A DNA stretch of 64,000 bases from Platynereis dumerilii (GCA_026936325.1 JAPTHN010000012.1:45040263-45104262); one strand, 5' to 3'; counted from the stretch's first letter, positions 35,241 to 47,300 are shown. Notes: generated from the letters alone by a model not told the origin. Program-made: numbers and translations.

Positions 35241-35696
35241 TCGTCATTCTAAAGCAAAATTGGCCTAAGTCAGACTTAGCCATTTTTCCTATTTGACACC
35301 GCAGGAAGGCCCTTATGATAATACATATGTCAAAGAAAAAATTGGACTCCTAAATTAATAACAAGCACCTCAGAACCGATATTTAATTTTCTTGCAAATG
35401 GCCTAAGTTCTTTGGACTTAGGCCATTTGGACTCGGGCCAATTGTGTTATCAATGATTTAGCGGATATCACCAGTATTTTTCGGTCATAATTGTGAGCAT
35501 TAATTTTATTAAAGATTTTTCCTCACGTTTCATTCAATAATTTTATGAAAATATGCTTAATAACATAGCAGGACCACAAAATAATTTTGGCCAAAGTAAT
35601 TTTGGTTGTCAAAACCAAATTAGCCTAATTCAGTTTGTGGCTGTTTGCCAACAATTGTCAAAAATGACTTAGGCCAATTTTGCTTTAGGTTGACGA
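35241..35696. mobile_element. Nested MITE with repeated TTAGGCCA motif
   Basis: About 456 bp. Left 'ctaaagcaaaattggcctaa' mirrors right 'ttaggccaattttgctttag', extending to TCGTCA/TGACGA. The core GACTTAGGCCA or its complement recurs about six times, including the pair near 35400-35430. It lies inside the 34184-38450 element. No coding sequence; target duplication unclear. Confidence 0.7.
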
Positions 35697-36032
35697 TTTG
35701 GACTTGTGACCAGCGGTGACATGCATGACTTGGGACATGAACAAGCACAGTATGCTGCCCCTACCCAGGATATCTAGTGATCACTTTCATGTCTTTGTTT
35801 TGAAGATATTTAATTCTTTCCTGCCAATCATGACCATCTTTGATGACCAATGTTACTTGGCATAAAGCTTGTCAGAAAAAAGTTAGAAAAATGTCCTGAT
35901 AAGTTCAAGGAATTAATTAAAAATGCGCACTGGAGGACAGATGTTCAGATGACGCAATTATTCGAAGGGAGCCAAAATCTTACACCAGAGTATCTTCTGA
36001 TGAAGCAGTCATCACCGGTTCCCATTCATCTT

Positions 36033-36610
36033 AATGTGAGGCTGATTCATTCCTCCAGATGCTACATGAATAGTCTGGAAGAATACCATATACTGAGTAC
36101 TCCTATGCCCTCAGCCCCACAAGACTCTCACCCCAGCACTGTCTTCACTACCCAATGAACAGGACTCTTTCGGTGTCCAGTATCATCATTGACAAGATAC
36201 CTGTTGCTCTAATCACTGCCTGGTTGGCATGAAGCTGTGTCAGAGTCTCAACTATCTCTGTATATTATGCCAGTCCTCTCCATTTCATAACCAGGAAAAG
36301 AACCCATTAGTTCAAGAGAAAAATGTGAGGCTGATTCATTCCTCCAGATGCTACATGAATAGTCTGGAAGAATACCATATACTGAGTACTCCTATGCCCT
36401 CAGCCCCACAAGACTCTCACCCCAGCACTGTCTTCACTACCCAATGAACAGGGCTCTTTCGGTGTCCAGTATCATCATTGACAAGATACCTGTTGCTCTA
36501 ATCACTGCCTGGTTGGCATGAAGCTGTGTCAGGGTCTCAACTATCTCTGTATATTATGCCAGTCGTCTCCATTTCATAACCAGGAAAAGAACCCATTAGT
36601 TCAAGAGAAA
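36033..36610 (+). repeat. Recent 289-bp tandem duplication
   Basis: Two consecutive units (36033-36321 and 36322-36610) differ at only a few positions (for example aacaggac/aacagggc and cagtcctc/cagtcgtc). Both carry the same frame segment (LIHSSRCYMNSLEEYH). High identity implies a recent event within an otherwise decayed element. Confidence 0.9.
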
Positions 36611-36739
36611 ACAAGGGTACTTTCATTAGGGGATGCTGACTAAACAAAACAGGGTAGAGTCTGTCCAGCTACTGACATGTTGGTGGGAGATCAGGATAAC
36701 TGTACAGAGGTCAGACTTTTTTCTGACACCAGCCCGATC

Positions 36740-37700
36740 AACCCTTCAAACTTAATCAGCCTGTCAGGGCCAGAACATAAAGCAAGAATTTCAATAGTCC
36801 TCATGTGACTATAATCTCTCACTAACTGTCGAAGGGCCAGGTATTGATCAGTCTCCTCTGGTCAACAGTTTATTCAAATTTCAACAAAAAATTGATGCAG
36901 CGTCATCACAGCTGCATGCCTTGCTAAAAAGGAGACAAAACCCGTTTTATGTGGCAATGAAGCCATCTCTTCAATCTAGAATTTCATTAGTTGTAAAAGC
37001 CATTAATAGATGAGGGCTGTGTGTGTCATGTAGGCCAACACATGACAGATTGGAGACAATTAGCACAGATATGACTGATTCAGTGATCAGCACCTGGGGA
37101 AAATTCCAAGTTATGGTACCACCTCAAGCATGCTCATGGAGTCTTTATCATAGTAGGCTACAATCTAACAATATCGATCAGAACCCCTTATTCTCTACAG
37201 CTATGTGTAATTCTCTTATCCATGGAACTTGCATTGCATCAACCAGCTCTCCTAGACAAGTAACCAAACCACTAGAAGTAAAACTGACATCCTTGATCCA
37301 GTTGAAGTGGGAATATTAAGTTAAAATTTATGATATCTCCAAAAGGCTATGTACCATCCCTACAAGCTTTATGCCTTGTAAAATTGGTCATCAAAGTGGT
37401 TAGAAAGGCTAGAAAACAAAGACATGGAAATGGTAACTGGATATCCTGGGCACTGGGCGGCATACTTTGCTGCTATTTCTTATATTTGTCAAGTTCATAT
37501 CCCGTAGCCAAGTCATTCATGCTGCCTCTGTTTACTGTGTGTCCAAAATGTCCGACTATAGCATGGCCCACCATGAATGTTCTTCGCCAGTCAATAAAAT
37601 TCTTGAATCCTGTACAAACACCTTACCAAAATTTTCTACCCTGCAGTGGAAACTCCTGAGTCTGGGCTTAGTGGGTTGCTTTTTTGGTGACTTTGGTACA
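36740..37700 (+). pseudogene. Remains of a transposon-associated protein of unknown function
   Basis: Pieces in different frames, including HDRLETISTDMTDSVIS, NNIDQNPLFSTAM.SLIHGT and VLRQSIKFLNPVQTP, resemble in order a large uncharacterised protein family that, from memory, is widespread in invertebrate genomes and carries DNIDHNP..FHGT and FLNPGQ-P motifs. The sequence is broken and not translatable as one product. It lies between the long TIRs of the 34184-38450 element and was probably its cargo or its mobility protein. Family assignment rests on recall, not a search. Confidence 0.5.
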
Positions 37701-38450
37701 TAAGCATATGAGAAGATTCTGTGGAGTGTGTCTCGCGATTGATCCTGCAGGAGTTACTGGACACTGCCTTAAATAACACTATTTTCTGAAATGTACAGCA
37801 AAATTAATTTGACACAGCTGTCTTTTCTGCTGATATCAAGACAGTAAATATCCTTAATGCAGATTATTCAGATTACTATTTGAGAAAATTATCAGGAAAT
37901 GCATATGCCAAAATGTGATCGATCGAGGCTTTGAAGACCACACAAATATTGTTCAATAGAGCTGATATTGAGCATATCTTATTTTCAATTGTGTAAGAGC
38001 AGATTGATTTTGAGAAGTGATTGATTTTCCAACAATGTTTGCAGATTAGTCAACCTAATGGTATCAAAGTAACACAAAATGTTCACTGACAGTGGCCTCG
38101 GTGCCGCCAACGTTGCTTGGCAGCCATTTGTAAAGCAGGGGCAACAATAAATTGTGTAAATATTGGTTTTTCATAATCAGGAACTATTTCAATGATTTCT
38201 CTGACCCCAAAAACATATATTTTGACCTTAATTTTGTCTCTCTAGCTGAAATAGAAGCGGAGATATTGGACTTTTTGCACTTGCGGCGGCCATTTTGGAA
38301 AATGGCTGTATTTCCAATCCAGGGGGTGATCTCACTTGTGTCTTTGGATAAATCTTTTCCTTTGACCCTAAGGTACATCTGTGCCAAAGGGGACCCTTGC
38401 ATCAGAAAGTGAAGTCAACCACCTATTTTGCTGACCTAACCCACCAACTA

Positions 38451-39385
38451 TATAGATCAGTTCAAGATCCATAGATATATTTATGATTATTCATGTATGT
38501 AGCTTGTATAGGGTTTGAATTTTTGAGCTGATCGGTAATTTAGGAGTTGGCTGTTTTCCAACATAAACAGCTTCACAAATTTTAGAAATTAAAATTGTAG
38601 TTCATCAGCATTTGCAGTTATGCTGTTTCATGTGAGCTTAAATAAATCCTTAAACATTCAAGCACACAATTATTTTACAACTGAATTTATTGTGTCCCCA
38701 ATTACTGAATATGATGGGGATGAAACTTTTGGATAGTGCAGGTGTGAAAACCCAGCTTAAAGTTGTAGAGTGTATGATGTTCATTGGTCAAGTGTATCAA
38801 AGAAGGCTGCCTGTTACAGTGAGATAGGGTAGGCAAGGAATAAACAAAGAGGTGTTGGACCCAGAAAAACTACCGGAACTCAAGGTACGCTCCAATGTAA
38901 TGAAGGCATGTTTCTGGATGTTTTAGAGTAAAGGATGGTAAATCTAGTAGCAGAATTCAAATACAATACAGGTCGAAATTTCCGCATCAGATTCGTTGCG
39001 GCAATTCTAGGCCTGTTTAGACTATAAAAATTGGCCTTTCAAGCTTTTAAAATATGCCCTACCCTTTGTATATGGTCTTCAGCATTGTATCCAACAAAAT
39101 CCGTCTTTCATTTCCATTTTAACCTTCGAAAATCCATGAATTTCAGATCGTGGGTCCCAAGAACGTCCTCTTAAAATGGTGGCTTTGTTGATTAAAATGA
39201 CCCAGCTTTAGGGCATTCTGGGATTTAGTATAATCATTATATGCAATAATTGTTTTAAGCAGCAAACCTGACAAACAAAAAACAGGCAAACTTCAAACAA
39301 GATATTTGGAACCAATACATAAAAGAACAGCCAACTGTAAATGCTGTAAAACTGAAACTTGTGCATAGGCCTATATTATGATCAT
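38451..39385. other. Non-coding, no recognisable feature
   Basis: AT-rich sequence between the 4.3-kb element and the microsatellite; nothing recognised. Confidence 0.35.
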
Positions 39386-39389
39386 AATC

Positions 39390-39720
39390 GATCCATTCAT
39401 TAATCTGTCAATTTATCAATTATCAATTTATCAATCAATCAAATTTATCAATCAATCAATCAATTAATCAATTTATCTATCTATCTGTCTATCTGTCTGT
39501 CTATCAGTCTGTCTAGCTGTCTATCTGTCTATCAGTCTATCAGTCTACCTATCCATTTATCCATTTATCCATTTATCAATTTATCCATCTATCTATCTAT
39601 CTATATATCTATCTATCTATCTATTACTATTACTATATGTCTATTTATCTATCTACCTGTCTAGATCTATCTGTCTATCCAGTATCCACCCATCTGTCCG
39701 TCTGTCTATCTGTCTATCTG

Positions 39721-39773
<53 letters not shown>

Positions 39774-39805
39774 GACTATCCATCTATCTATCTATCTATA
39801 TTTTA
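39390..39805. repeat. Compound TATC/TGTC/AATC microsatellite
   Basis: Over 400 bp of tetranucleotide repeats: 'tcaatcaatcaa', then 'tctatctgtctatctgtc', then a nearly pure 'atct' run (about 39720-39771). The + frame with repeated SIYL is a by-product. Such a tract is likely length-polymorphic. Confidence 0.95.
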
Positions 39806-40419
39806 CTTTTGTTTTTGTTTTTCTCAGTGGGTCATTAATTATACCTGTTACAACAAATACACTGCTACACCTTAAGAAAATGCGATCTGAGTTGAGTGTT
39901 TGTGGTCCCAGTCAGTCACTTCAAAAGGCATGAATGCTTGGATGAATGCCCGCCCATGAAATAAAAGTGCAAAATGATTGACAGTGGATCACATGGACTT
40001 GGATTAACCAAAAGTTGAAAGCTCTTTATCTTAATCAGCTAGATACTGTGAAAAGCCACCAAATACAATTAACAACTTTGAGATTTTAAAATACTTAAAC
40101 AATGACAAACATTCAACCACCCTGAATAGGTCACTGACAGTTTGTAATCCTCTTAAAACATAGATTAGACAATCATTAAAGAAGTTGACATGAAATATCG
40201 GTCAAGAAAATTCAACGTCTCCCAAGAAATTTGGATGCAATTCTTTAATATGGATTTACCAAGCATTGACAATGTATGGGAATGGTAAAGGAATGTCTAC
40301 ACAACGTGCCTTGAAGGCCCAGAAGTGGAGGTATTTAATTGATTTCATGTTAACAGTGTTTGAAGTTGCTGTTTTGATGATTTCGAAGACATTTCTGCCC
40401 CGCGTGCAATGGGCAACTC

Positions 40420-40457
40420 CTTGACTCTATACCCAAGTCCCTTGGCATAGAGTCAAG
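40420..40457. other. Hairpin at the left edge of the 15-mer element
   Basis: CTTGACTCTAT and ATAGAGTCAAG form a perfect 11-bp stem with a 16-nt loop. The left stem strand repeats the right terminus of the element at 43949-43958 (CTTGACTCTA). It may be a remnant of a second element end next to the insertion. Confidence 0.6.
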
Positions 40458-41344
40458 TATTTGACTAGGTAAATCCGTCCAGGAGGGTAAATCCGTCCAC
40501 CCTCTAATATAGGTATACATTCACATTTATTACTTTTGTTTTAGTTTTAAAAGCAAGAGATATTAATTTTCAACAAATTTTGCCGTGTTTTTCGTGTTAA
40601 CAGCATTTAAAACGATATTTCAGGTCCATTTAATTAATAAAAAACAGATGACAAAAGACAATGAAATCCTGTGACGTCATCTCATTTTGTGTAGTGGGTT
40701 GTACTGATCTTGTAGGCCTTTTTCCATCAACAAAAAAAGTATTGAAGGTAAAAAGTTGTGAATTGAGATTTAGAATTGTATTATTCTTCTTGGATTTGTT
40801 AAATTTAAAAAAATCTGGAAAGGAGATACAATTGAAATAAAAGTGGACGGATTTACCATCAATATTTAAAAACTTCCGTGAATAGGCGATTGTAAATCCG
40901 TGCACCTAGTTCAAATGGGATTTAAAAGTACTTTTATGACTTTTACTATCTATAAATGGCATGACAATGATTAAAGAAACTGTATTAAGCAGTCAGATCG
41001 CTTGATTGGGATAAAAGAGTTCTTCAATCGTAATTTAGGCAGTCAATTGAAATTATTGATGGTCAACTTTACCCCTCTAATTTAATACTTCTTTTTTTTT
41101 ATTTCTTTATTCAACCCCCATATTTGAGGAAATATATATATATATAACATGTAAACACAAAATAACATGTATAAGGTTAAAATAGTTGATAAAAGCAGTA
41201 CATAAGAACATTAGAATCACAACTTCATAAAATCACAGGTAGCTACAATGACTGAGTAAGTAAATTTAAAAGTATATATTCTGAGGCCCATGGCTTAATA
41301 TAATTATCGTGCAATGCTAAATATTTAATGGAATCAGACACACC

Positions 41345-42183
41345 ATTATTATTATTATTATTATTAGACAATTTATACCGCGCTACCATTTGCAGATATT
41401 TGTGCATTCAGGTGCGCCTTACAAGACAAACTGTTATGAAATTGATGAAAATAGAAATGTCTTTAATTGTCTTTTGAATCTTAGGTAATTGTCAATATTT
41501 CGGATGTCGGCAGACATCTGATTCCAAAGTCGAGGGCCATATACACTGATGGACCTGTCAGCAAAGGTTGCTCGTCTAGTGAATGGAACCACTAAGGTTA
41601 CACCACTGCTAGAAGCAGATCGAGTAGTTCTTGCAAAAGTCTTCACTTGGAAAAGCATTGACAGATATTCCGGTGCCATTTTGTGAATGCATTTAAACAC
41701 AATGCATAGGACCTTAAAGTCAATTCTTTGCCTAATTGGCAACCAGTGCAACTTGACCAGAGCCTGTTTTGAACTATCATGCCTAGATAGACCCAACACA
41801 ACTTTCGCAGCCCAGTTCTGGACTCTTTGTAGTTTGCTGATGGCGTTGGCTGGTAAACCACATAATATGCTATTCGAGTAGTCCAAGTGGCTTAACACAA
41901 GGGAAGATGCAAGAAGCTTAACTGTGTCAATGACAATGAATCGTCTAATTTGACTGATATTCCTGATGTTAAATATTGCTGTCTTGCATTTTGACTTAAT
42001 GTGATCATTCAAAGTCAATGAATTGTCCAAGTAAACTCCTAAATATTTAACAGACTCCCCAGTGGAGACCATTTCACTTCCAACTCGTAATTTGCTGGTA
42101 TGAACCTTGGAAAGAATACGGCGACTGGCAAATACTGTTATCTCAGTTTTTGCAGCATTGATCTTAAGGACATTAGCAATCAA
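41345..42183 (-). mobile_element. CR1/L2-like LINE, 5'-truncated 3' end
   Basis: A 249-codon open frame (42183-41434) reads as the C-terminal part of a LINE reverse transcriptase: LKINAAKTEI, VKYLGVYLDNSLTLNDHIK, SHLDYSNSILCGLP, LHWLPIRQRIDFKVLC, then GPRLWNQMS near the end. The YxDD box is upstream of the truncation and missing. The 3' end contains 'gcgcggtataaattgtc' followed by a (TAA)n tail (41348-41369 as ATT on +), a usual CR1/L2 tail. The open frame suggests a fairly young copy. It lies inside the 40448-43958 element. Confidence 0.85.
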
Positions 42184-42199
42184 ATTGAAATTTTACTTT

Positions 42200-43560
42200 A
42201 CCATATTTATATATACACTCAAGAGGGCTAAGACCTTGTGAGGTAATTTTTTCTAACAATGTATTTTTAATAGTTTTACCAGTTAACAAATAATATGACA
42301 AAAACCTGGCTTGAATTTGCTGCACAGGTGACTCAACATTAAGAGCTCTATTGTAAACTGAACCAAATAAAAAACGCAAAACTATTTCCAGGGTTTTATT
42401 TTTCAGCATGTGATTTAGATTGGAGCATGAGTGTATGCATTTGTGTGATCAGGTGTCAAAGGACTCCGGTGCATAAAATCACTAAAGTGTGACAATTTTT
42501 TGCAAGTCTATGGCTGAGTTTATCACATTGGGGTAGGGCTAGTGAAACGGGATATTAGACACCCTATAGGGCAAAACTGATGATTTCATGTTAAAGTTTG
42601 AAGAAAATGATGCAAAAGGCCGCACAATTCATTTCAGTTGGTGCCACCTGACTTGTTAAAAATTCAGTTTTTTGGGAAGTTAGGTCAGAGTTTGTCACAC
42701 ACAATGCTATTCCAATGCAACAATAAGACTGTGAAAGCAAGTCCTCAACAGCCTATGCAATAGCTGTGGAATGTCAAAGGCTTAGGTTATGTCAGAAAGA
42801 CCGCAAATAACCTGTGCAACAGCTACAGAGGTTAACATCAGTATTTTTTGTGCTTTCCTTGTGATATTCTTTCAACCACACGTTTGCTCCCATACGAAAA
42901 GCATGAGGATGGCACACAGTGTACTACTGTTTGTCCTACGACTGTTATACAGGTTGTGTGAGGTCTTTTAAAGACCCTGAACTTTTTTCACTTTATTGCA
43001 TTTGTACCGGCTGTTTGGGCACCTGTTTGCATAGTTGCGTTTTTTCTCTGGAATACCATTGTGTGTGATAAACTCTGACATGACTTCTAAAAAAACTAAA
43101 TTTTAACAGGTTATGCAGTGCCAACAGAAGTGAATTGTGTGGCCTTTTGCATCATTTTCTTTAAGCCTTCACTTGAAATCATTAGATTTTCTCTATCAAG
43201 TGCCTAATGCCCTGGTCCACTAGCCATACCCCAATGTGATAAACCAGAATGTAGACGTGCAAACAAAGGTCAGAATTCAGTGATTTTATTGAAATGAGTC
43301 CTTTTACATCTTACTATACATATGCATAAACATACCAGCCCATCTGAATCATATACAGAAAAATAAAGCCCATGAAATAGTTTTGCGTTTCTTATTTGGT
43401 TCAGTTTAGAAACTAGAAGAGTTCTTTCTAATGACATCGGCTACCGAGGGGATTTCAAGAGCATTCAGTAACTGCGAGTGGTGGTGCCTTTTACTTAGAC
43501 CCATAACATTTTTAATAATACTGCCTTGAGCTGATTTTAACAGAGAAATGTCAGATGGTA
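42200..43560. mobile_element. Tail-to-tail inverted pair of LINE 3' fragments
   Basis: 42230-42730 (+) and 43020-43560 (-) are inverted, diverged copies. Both carry a decayed coding end followed by 'actgaaccaaataa.aaacgc' and a long shared 3' region ('tttatcacattggggta'). The right copy, read on the minus strand, shows IIKNVMGLSKRHHHSQLL, typical of LINE C-termini. The two 3' ends face each other across a loop of about 290 bp. This looks like two insertions or an inverted duplication rather than a DNA transposon. Confidence 0.5.
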
Positions 43561-43958
43561 GGGGAGCGGGTATATAGATAAATTATTATTATAAGTGTAA
43601 TCAGCATCATATTATTCTGCAATCTACACAAAATCCTTTCTGAAGATTAATAAATTGCAAAGTTGGAAAAAATAAAAAGATATGATAAGTCTGTACTGAT
43701 TTATTACCTCTGGACGGATTTACCATCCTTGCTGGGCGGATTTACCAGCAGTGTGGACGGATTTAGGTGCCCCAACCTTCAATTTTTGTTGCCATGGTTT
43801 CAGAAGAAAACATTTGAATATTTTACTTTTTTTGGCCGCAAAGGATAGTTTTTAACAAGGCCCTTCCAAGGTACTAACTTTTATTTTCATATCTACTCCC
43901 ATTGTCCTTGGAATAAAGTATTAGCAAAAAGTGGACGGATTTACCCGCCTTGACTCTA

Positions 43959-44440
43959 GGGGATGCTACAGATGAGAGGACATCTCAACCTTCGAATGAA
44001 CCCCAAGACCATTATCTTTAGACTTTATGGTTTATTTTATGTAAAGCATGTGTTTGGTAGAACCTTATATTGAGCACACAGATGAGGTTCTTGAATGCAC
44101 AACATGTGCATAACTTTTGTATTTCAGTGTATTTTAAAACAAAGGCTGCGCAGCAGCAAACCTTCAGCGAAAGACATCTTTAAAAGTCATAAAAGCGATG
44201 TTGACAAAATTGGTATAATGCAATCGTGGCCAAATCTTGGCCTGAATTTATCTATATACCCGCTCCCCTACCATCTGCCCGCCTGCCTGCCAGGGTATGT
44301 AAACTCATGGAAAGGCTGAACTAGACAAATTTACACATATTATGGTGCAGTTTCATACATGTACAAGGAATAGGTTATGAGCTGTGGGTCGAAAACCAAA
44401 AAGTATATTAATTTATATTTTTCACATTTTTTCTAAATAT
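43959..44440. other. Non-coding, no recognisable feature
   Basis: AT-rich spacer; 44240-44290 is a C-rich 'ctgcccgcctgcctgcc' patch. Confidence 0.35.
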
Positions 44441-45115
44441 CTAAAAAGTGTTAAAACTACCTAACAATGAGACCAGTGAAGGATCTTTATAGGCAATATG
44501 TGGATGAATTTTTATCCAGGTACATGCAAGAGAGGCTAAGTTTTTAGCCAGAAACAAAAAATTATAATTTGCAATATATTTTGGCAATATTTCAAAAAGT
44601 TTAGAATGATCATGAATCACACCATTAAAAGGCACAACAGCATCATATAGGTGATATGTGTATGAAATGTCATCCATGTACATGCAATACTGGGCAAGTT
44701 TGGGCCAGAAATGAAAAAACATTGTTTTTATTATTTTTTCTCAATATTTCAAAAGCTATAGAATAACCATCAATCAGACCATCAAAAGGCACAATTGGAC
44801 CATATAGGCTATATGTGTACCAAATTTCATCCATGTGCATGCAATAGTGACCGAGTCTTGATCCGAAAAAAAAAAAAGTTTTGGGCCAGAAATGAAAAAA
44901 CATTGTTTTTATCTTTTTGTTCAATATTTCAAAAAGTATTGATTATCCATCAATCAGACTATCAAAAGGCACAACTAGACCATATGGGCTATATGTGTAC
45001 CAAATTTCATCTATGTACATGCAATAGGGCCCAAGTTCTGGCCCGGAAACTATCTATCCGCCTGCCACCCGACCGCCCGGACGACCGACCACCCGCCAAC
45101 ATTTTACCAAAGTGA
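44441..45115 (+). repeat. Tandem repeat of about 160-185 bp units
   Basis: Three to four units share 'aatgaaaaaacattgttttt', 'caaaaggcacaa', 'ggaccatataggctatatgt' and 'catgtacatgcaata'. Units are anchored near 44508, 44669, 44826 and 45007. The array ends with a C-rich 'cgcctgccacccgaccgccc' and then 'cttcgaacttcgttcgctga' (45130), which may be the true end of a dispersed repeat. Confidence 0.75.
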
Positions 45116-46465
45116 TAACAATACCTTCTTCGAACTTCGTTCGCTGAAGGTAAAAATGCACTGCTCCCTGGTGATCAGGCCGGCAGGTTTTCGATTTTGT
45201 GACTAGAGTCCAATTAAACTTGTTTGTTGCAGGGCAACATTTTTTTTTTAAATTGGAGGACTGCTAAATTGTAGATTTGGCGAAGGTGCAATTAGATTCA
45301 GACGTCATGCAAATATACGTATTTTCCATTTAAAAGTAAAATTGGCCAAAACTAACAACGTCCGGCCTGGAAGTTGTCGATATTGAGACTGAGTTACAGA
45401 GTTTCTCAGTCCAAACAAACTGGCTTTTTTACGGGCTATTCAATTAATCGCCGTGTGATTCTGGTCATTCACAGTAGGCAGTCAGGAATCAATGCTAAAC
45501 ATGTACAGTGCCGCCCGTAAGTTACTGAAATTGGCTACATTTTGCAAATGCGCAGTGCCAAACATTCTCCCAAAACTGCTTTTAGAAGAATGAATTCTCA
45601 TCGGTTGACAGGAAAACAGGTCATTAAGGCCGATATTTGAGGCATGTGGGATAAGAATGGCGTCAAATTTTCTTTTCTCTACTCGAGATAGGTATGGGTC
45701 AAAGTCTTTGATGAGTAGTGAAACACAAGCCCAATGTTATTTCAATGGGGCGGATCGATGATTCACTTACTTGTCAAAAACTTTGAGCCATACTTAACTT
45801 CAATTAGCATCGCTTGTGATAAGGCTATTAGATATACAGTGTAATTATTCAGTCAATGATTCAAGTAAAGACACTGACATGAAGGCAGTAAGGGGGCAAT
45901 AATTATATTTTTAAAGGACCTTGTGTGGAATTTCTATGACTGGGATTTTATTTTTTTATACAAAAACAGTGACATATATAAAAGATTTGTTTTGAGTGTC
46001 TGACAAGTGACAACATCAATTATTTACTTCTAAATCAATTATTGCAGACTGAGATAGTCCATCCACAAGGAACCAATTTCAAGACTGCTTTAAAAATAAC
46101 GTTTTATAGACACTATGTAGATAGATGAAGATACAGTTTATTAAGCAGTGGCATTTTTGTGTTATGTCAAAGGTATGTGTAAGACTTTTGGAGACATGGA
46201 TAAGATTCTGTTATAACTTTTGTCCCAATCGATCTTGTCTAGTTATGTGGAAGGAAATTTGAAACACCCATTCAAATTAGGCCAGGGTTACTGGGCAAGA
46301 GCTGAATTCTAACTCTGAACCCAGTGATTGGCTAATTGGGATGCTTATCTGGCTGTAGCCTTTTTACATGAAGTTTGAGAAACAAAAATTGGGAGAAAAT
46401 CAATGGAGCATGGATTGGTCATAGCCCAGCAACAAAACTGACGATGTTAAAGTTCCATATCTATA
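45116..46465. other. Non-coding, no supported gene
   Basis: No recognisable domain or repeat by eye apart from the end of the tandem array at 45116-45150. Confidence 0.35.
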
Positions 46466-46710
46466 GATAGATAGGCAGGCAGATGGATGGATGGATGCAG
46501 ATGGATGGATGGATGAGTGGGTCTTTACGTCCTGTATGTATGCACTTTCTAGGCTAATTAGGACAGGATGAGGACACGGCAATGAGGCGAAGGATGATTG
46601 AAACAGCCATCCCACAGGGGCCCAGGTGATCCAGCAACAGCTGGATTCGAACCTGGACCCAGCGAATGGCAGCCCAGCACGCTACCACTAGACCTACCCT
46701 TCCACCAATA
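46466..46710 (-). mobile_element. tRNA-derived SINE, family S1
   Basis: On the minus strand: 'ggtctagtggtagcgtgctg' (A box), 'ggttcgaatcc' (B box), then a body matching 8960-9100. The 3' end runs into a (CATC)n tail, seen on the + strand as 'gatggatggatg' near 46480-46515. Together with the + copy at 8913 this defines a SINE family in the window. Confidence 0.85.
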
Positions 46711-46867
46711 TTGGCAGGTAGATAGGAAGTTAGACAGATAACCTATACAAACACCTCTTAAAGTCAGTGCATGTTTTTTTTTAACTGTAGGGTCAGAAAA
46801 GACAAAAATCCATTCAAAGTGGACATCTTCCCTCACCTATCATTAGATAAATCTTTTACATTGCTAT

Positions 46868-47010
46868 TTGAAAATTCGGCACCTGAGACTCCAGTGCATG
46901 TATCGAAATTTGTTATTGTTCCTCTGTAATGCCTCACTTGATTATATGGATACATCTATAGGGTTCTCAATACAAAAAAAAATTGAGAAATTACAAAAGA
47001 AGGTGGTATG
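46868..47010 (+). mobile_element. Short LINE reverse transcriptase fragment
   Basis: The frame reads SLDYMDTSIGFSIQKKIEKL followed by QKKVVCGIT, resembling the LDYG...L-KLQ-K-R-I-T block near the C-terminus of non-LTR reverse transcriptases. It is only about 50 codons long, so the call is tentative. Confidence 0.35.
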
Positions 47011-47300
47011 TGGCATTACTTATTCTACCAAGGGTGTCGAAACAGGGAGGCAATTACCCCTCTTGCCTTTGTCAGGAAGGGCAGGGGGGGGGGGAGAGTT
47101 TGCCCTTTTGATCTCAAAGAATCAGGATTATTAGGCCTTAATTTACAGTGAATTTAGGCAAAAATCTATATATATGTGTTTATTCAAAACAAGACATCAA
47201 TTCAAGGGTCTGTTTTGACAGATGTTGACTCTGTTTTCCTACCGCCTGATGTTTATTCATTATTGTACTTAAATGGGTGACCCTTGACCTAGTTTAATCT

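Larger units (their letters stand above)
34184..38450. mobile_element. 4.3-kb transposon with TIRs of about 545 bp, degenerate
   Basis: Left arm 34184-34732 and right arm 37911-38450 are inverted copies starting TAGTTGGTGGGTTAGGTCA. The mirrored frames at 34212-34472 (-) and 38152-38412 (+) are arm identity, not two genes. Flanks fit a TA or TAT duplication. The interior contains a nested MITE (35241-35696), a 289-bp tandem duplication (36033-36610) and degenerate coding remains (36740-37700). It was probably once autonomous; its superfamily is not determined. Confidence 0.8.
40448..43958. mobile_element. 3.5-kb element with repeated GGTAAATCCGTCCAC motif
   Basis: The ends TAGAGTCAAG (40448) and CTTGACTCTA (43958) are inverted. 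Next to them a 15-mer GGTAAATCCGTCCAC or its complement recurs: 40469, 40486, 40843 (complement), 40891 (variant), 43711, 43734, 43757 and 43931 (complements, some partial). Repeated subterminal motifs are how many transposases recognise their ends. The middle is occupied by LINE fragments (41345-43560). No transposase recognised; the minus frame at 40630-40905 has no known domain. Confidence 0.55.

Noticed and set aside
39637-39933. 98-codon frame with repeated SIYL
   Set aside because: Translation of a TATC microsatellite.
41434-42183. 249-codon open frame as a host gene
   Set aside because: Clear CR1/L2-like reverse transcriptase C-terminus with a LINE 3' tail of (TAA)n.
44441-45115. CRISPR-like array because of regular repeats
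   Set aside because: Units are 160-185 bp, diverged and without constant short repeats; the genome is eukaryotic and this is an ordinary tandem repeat.
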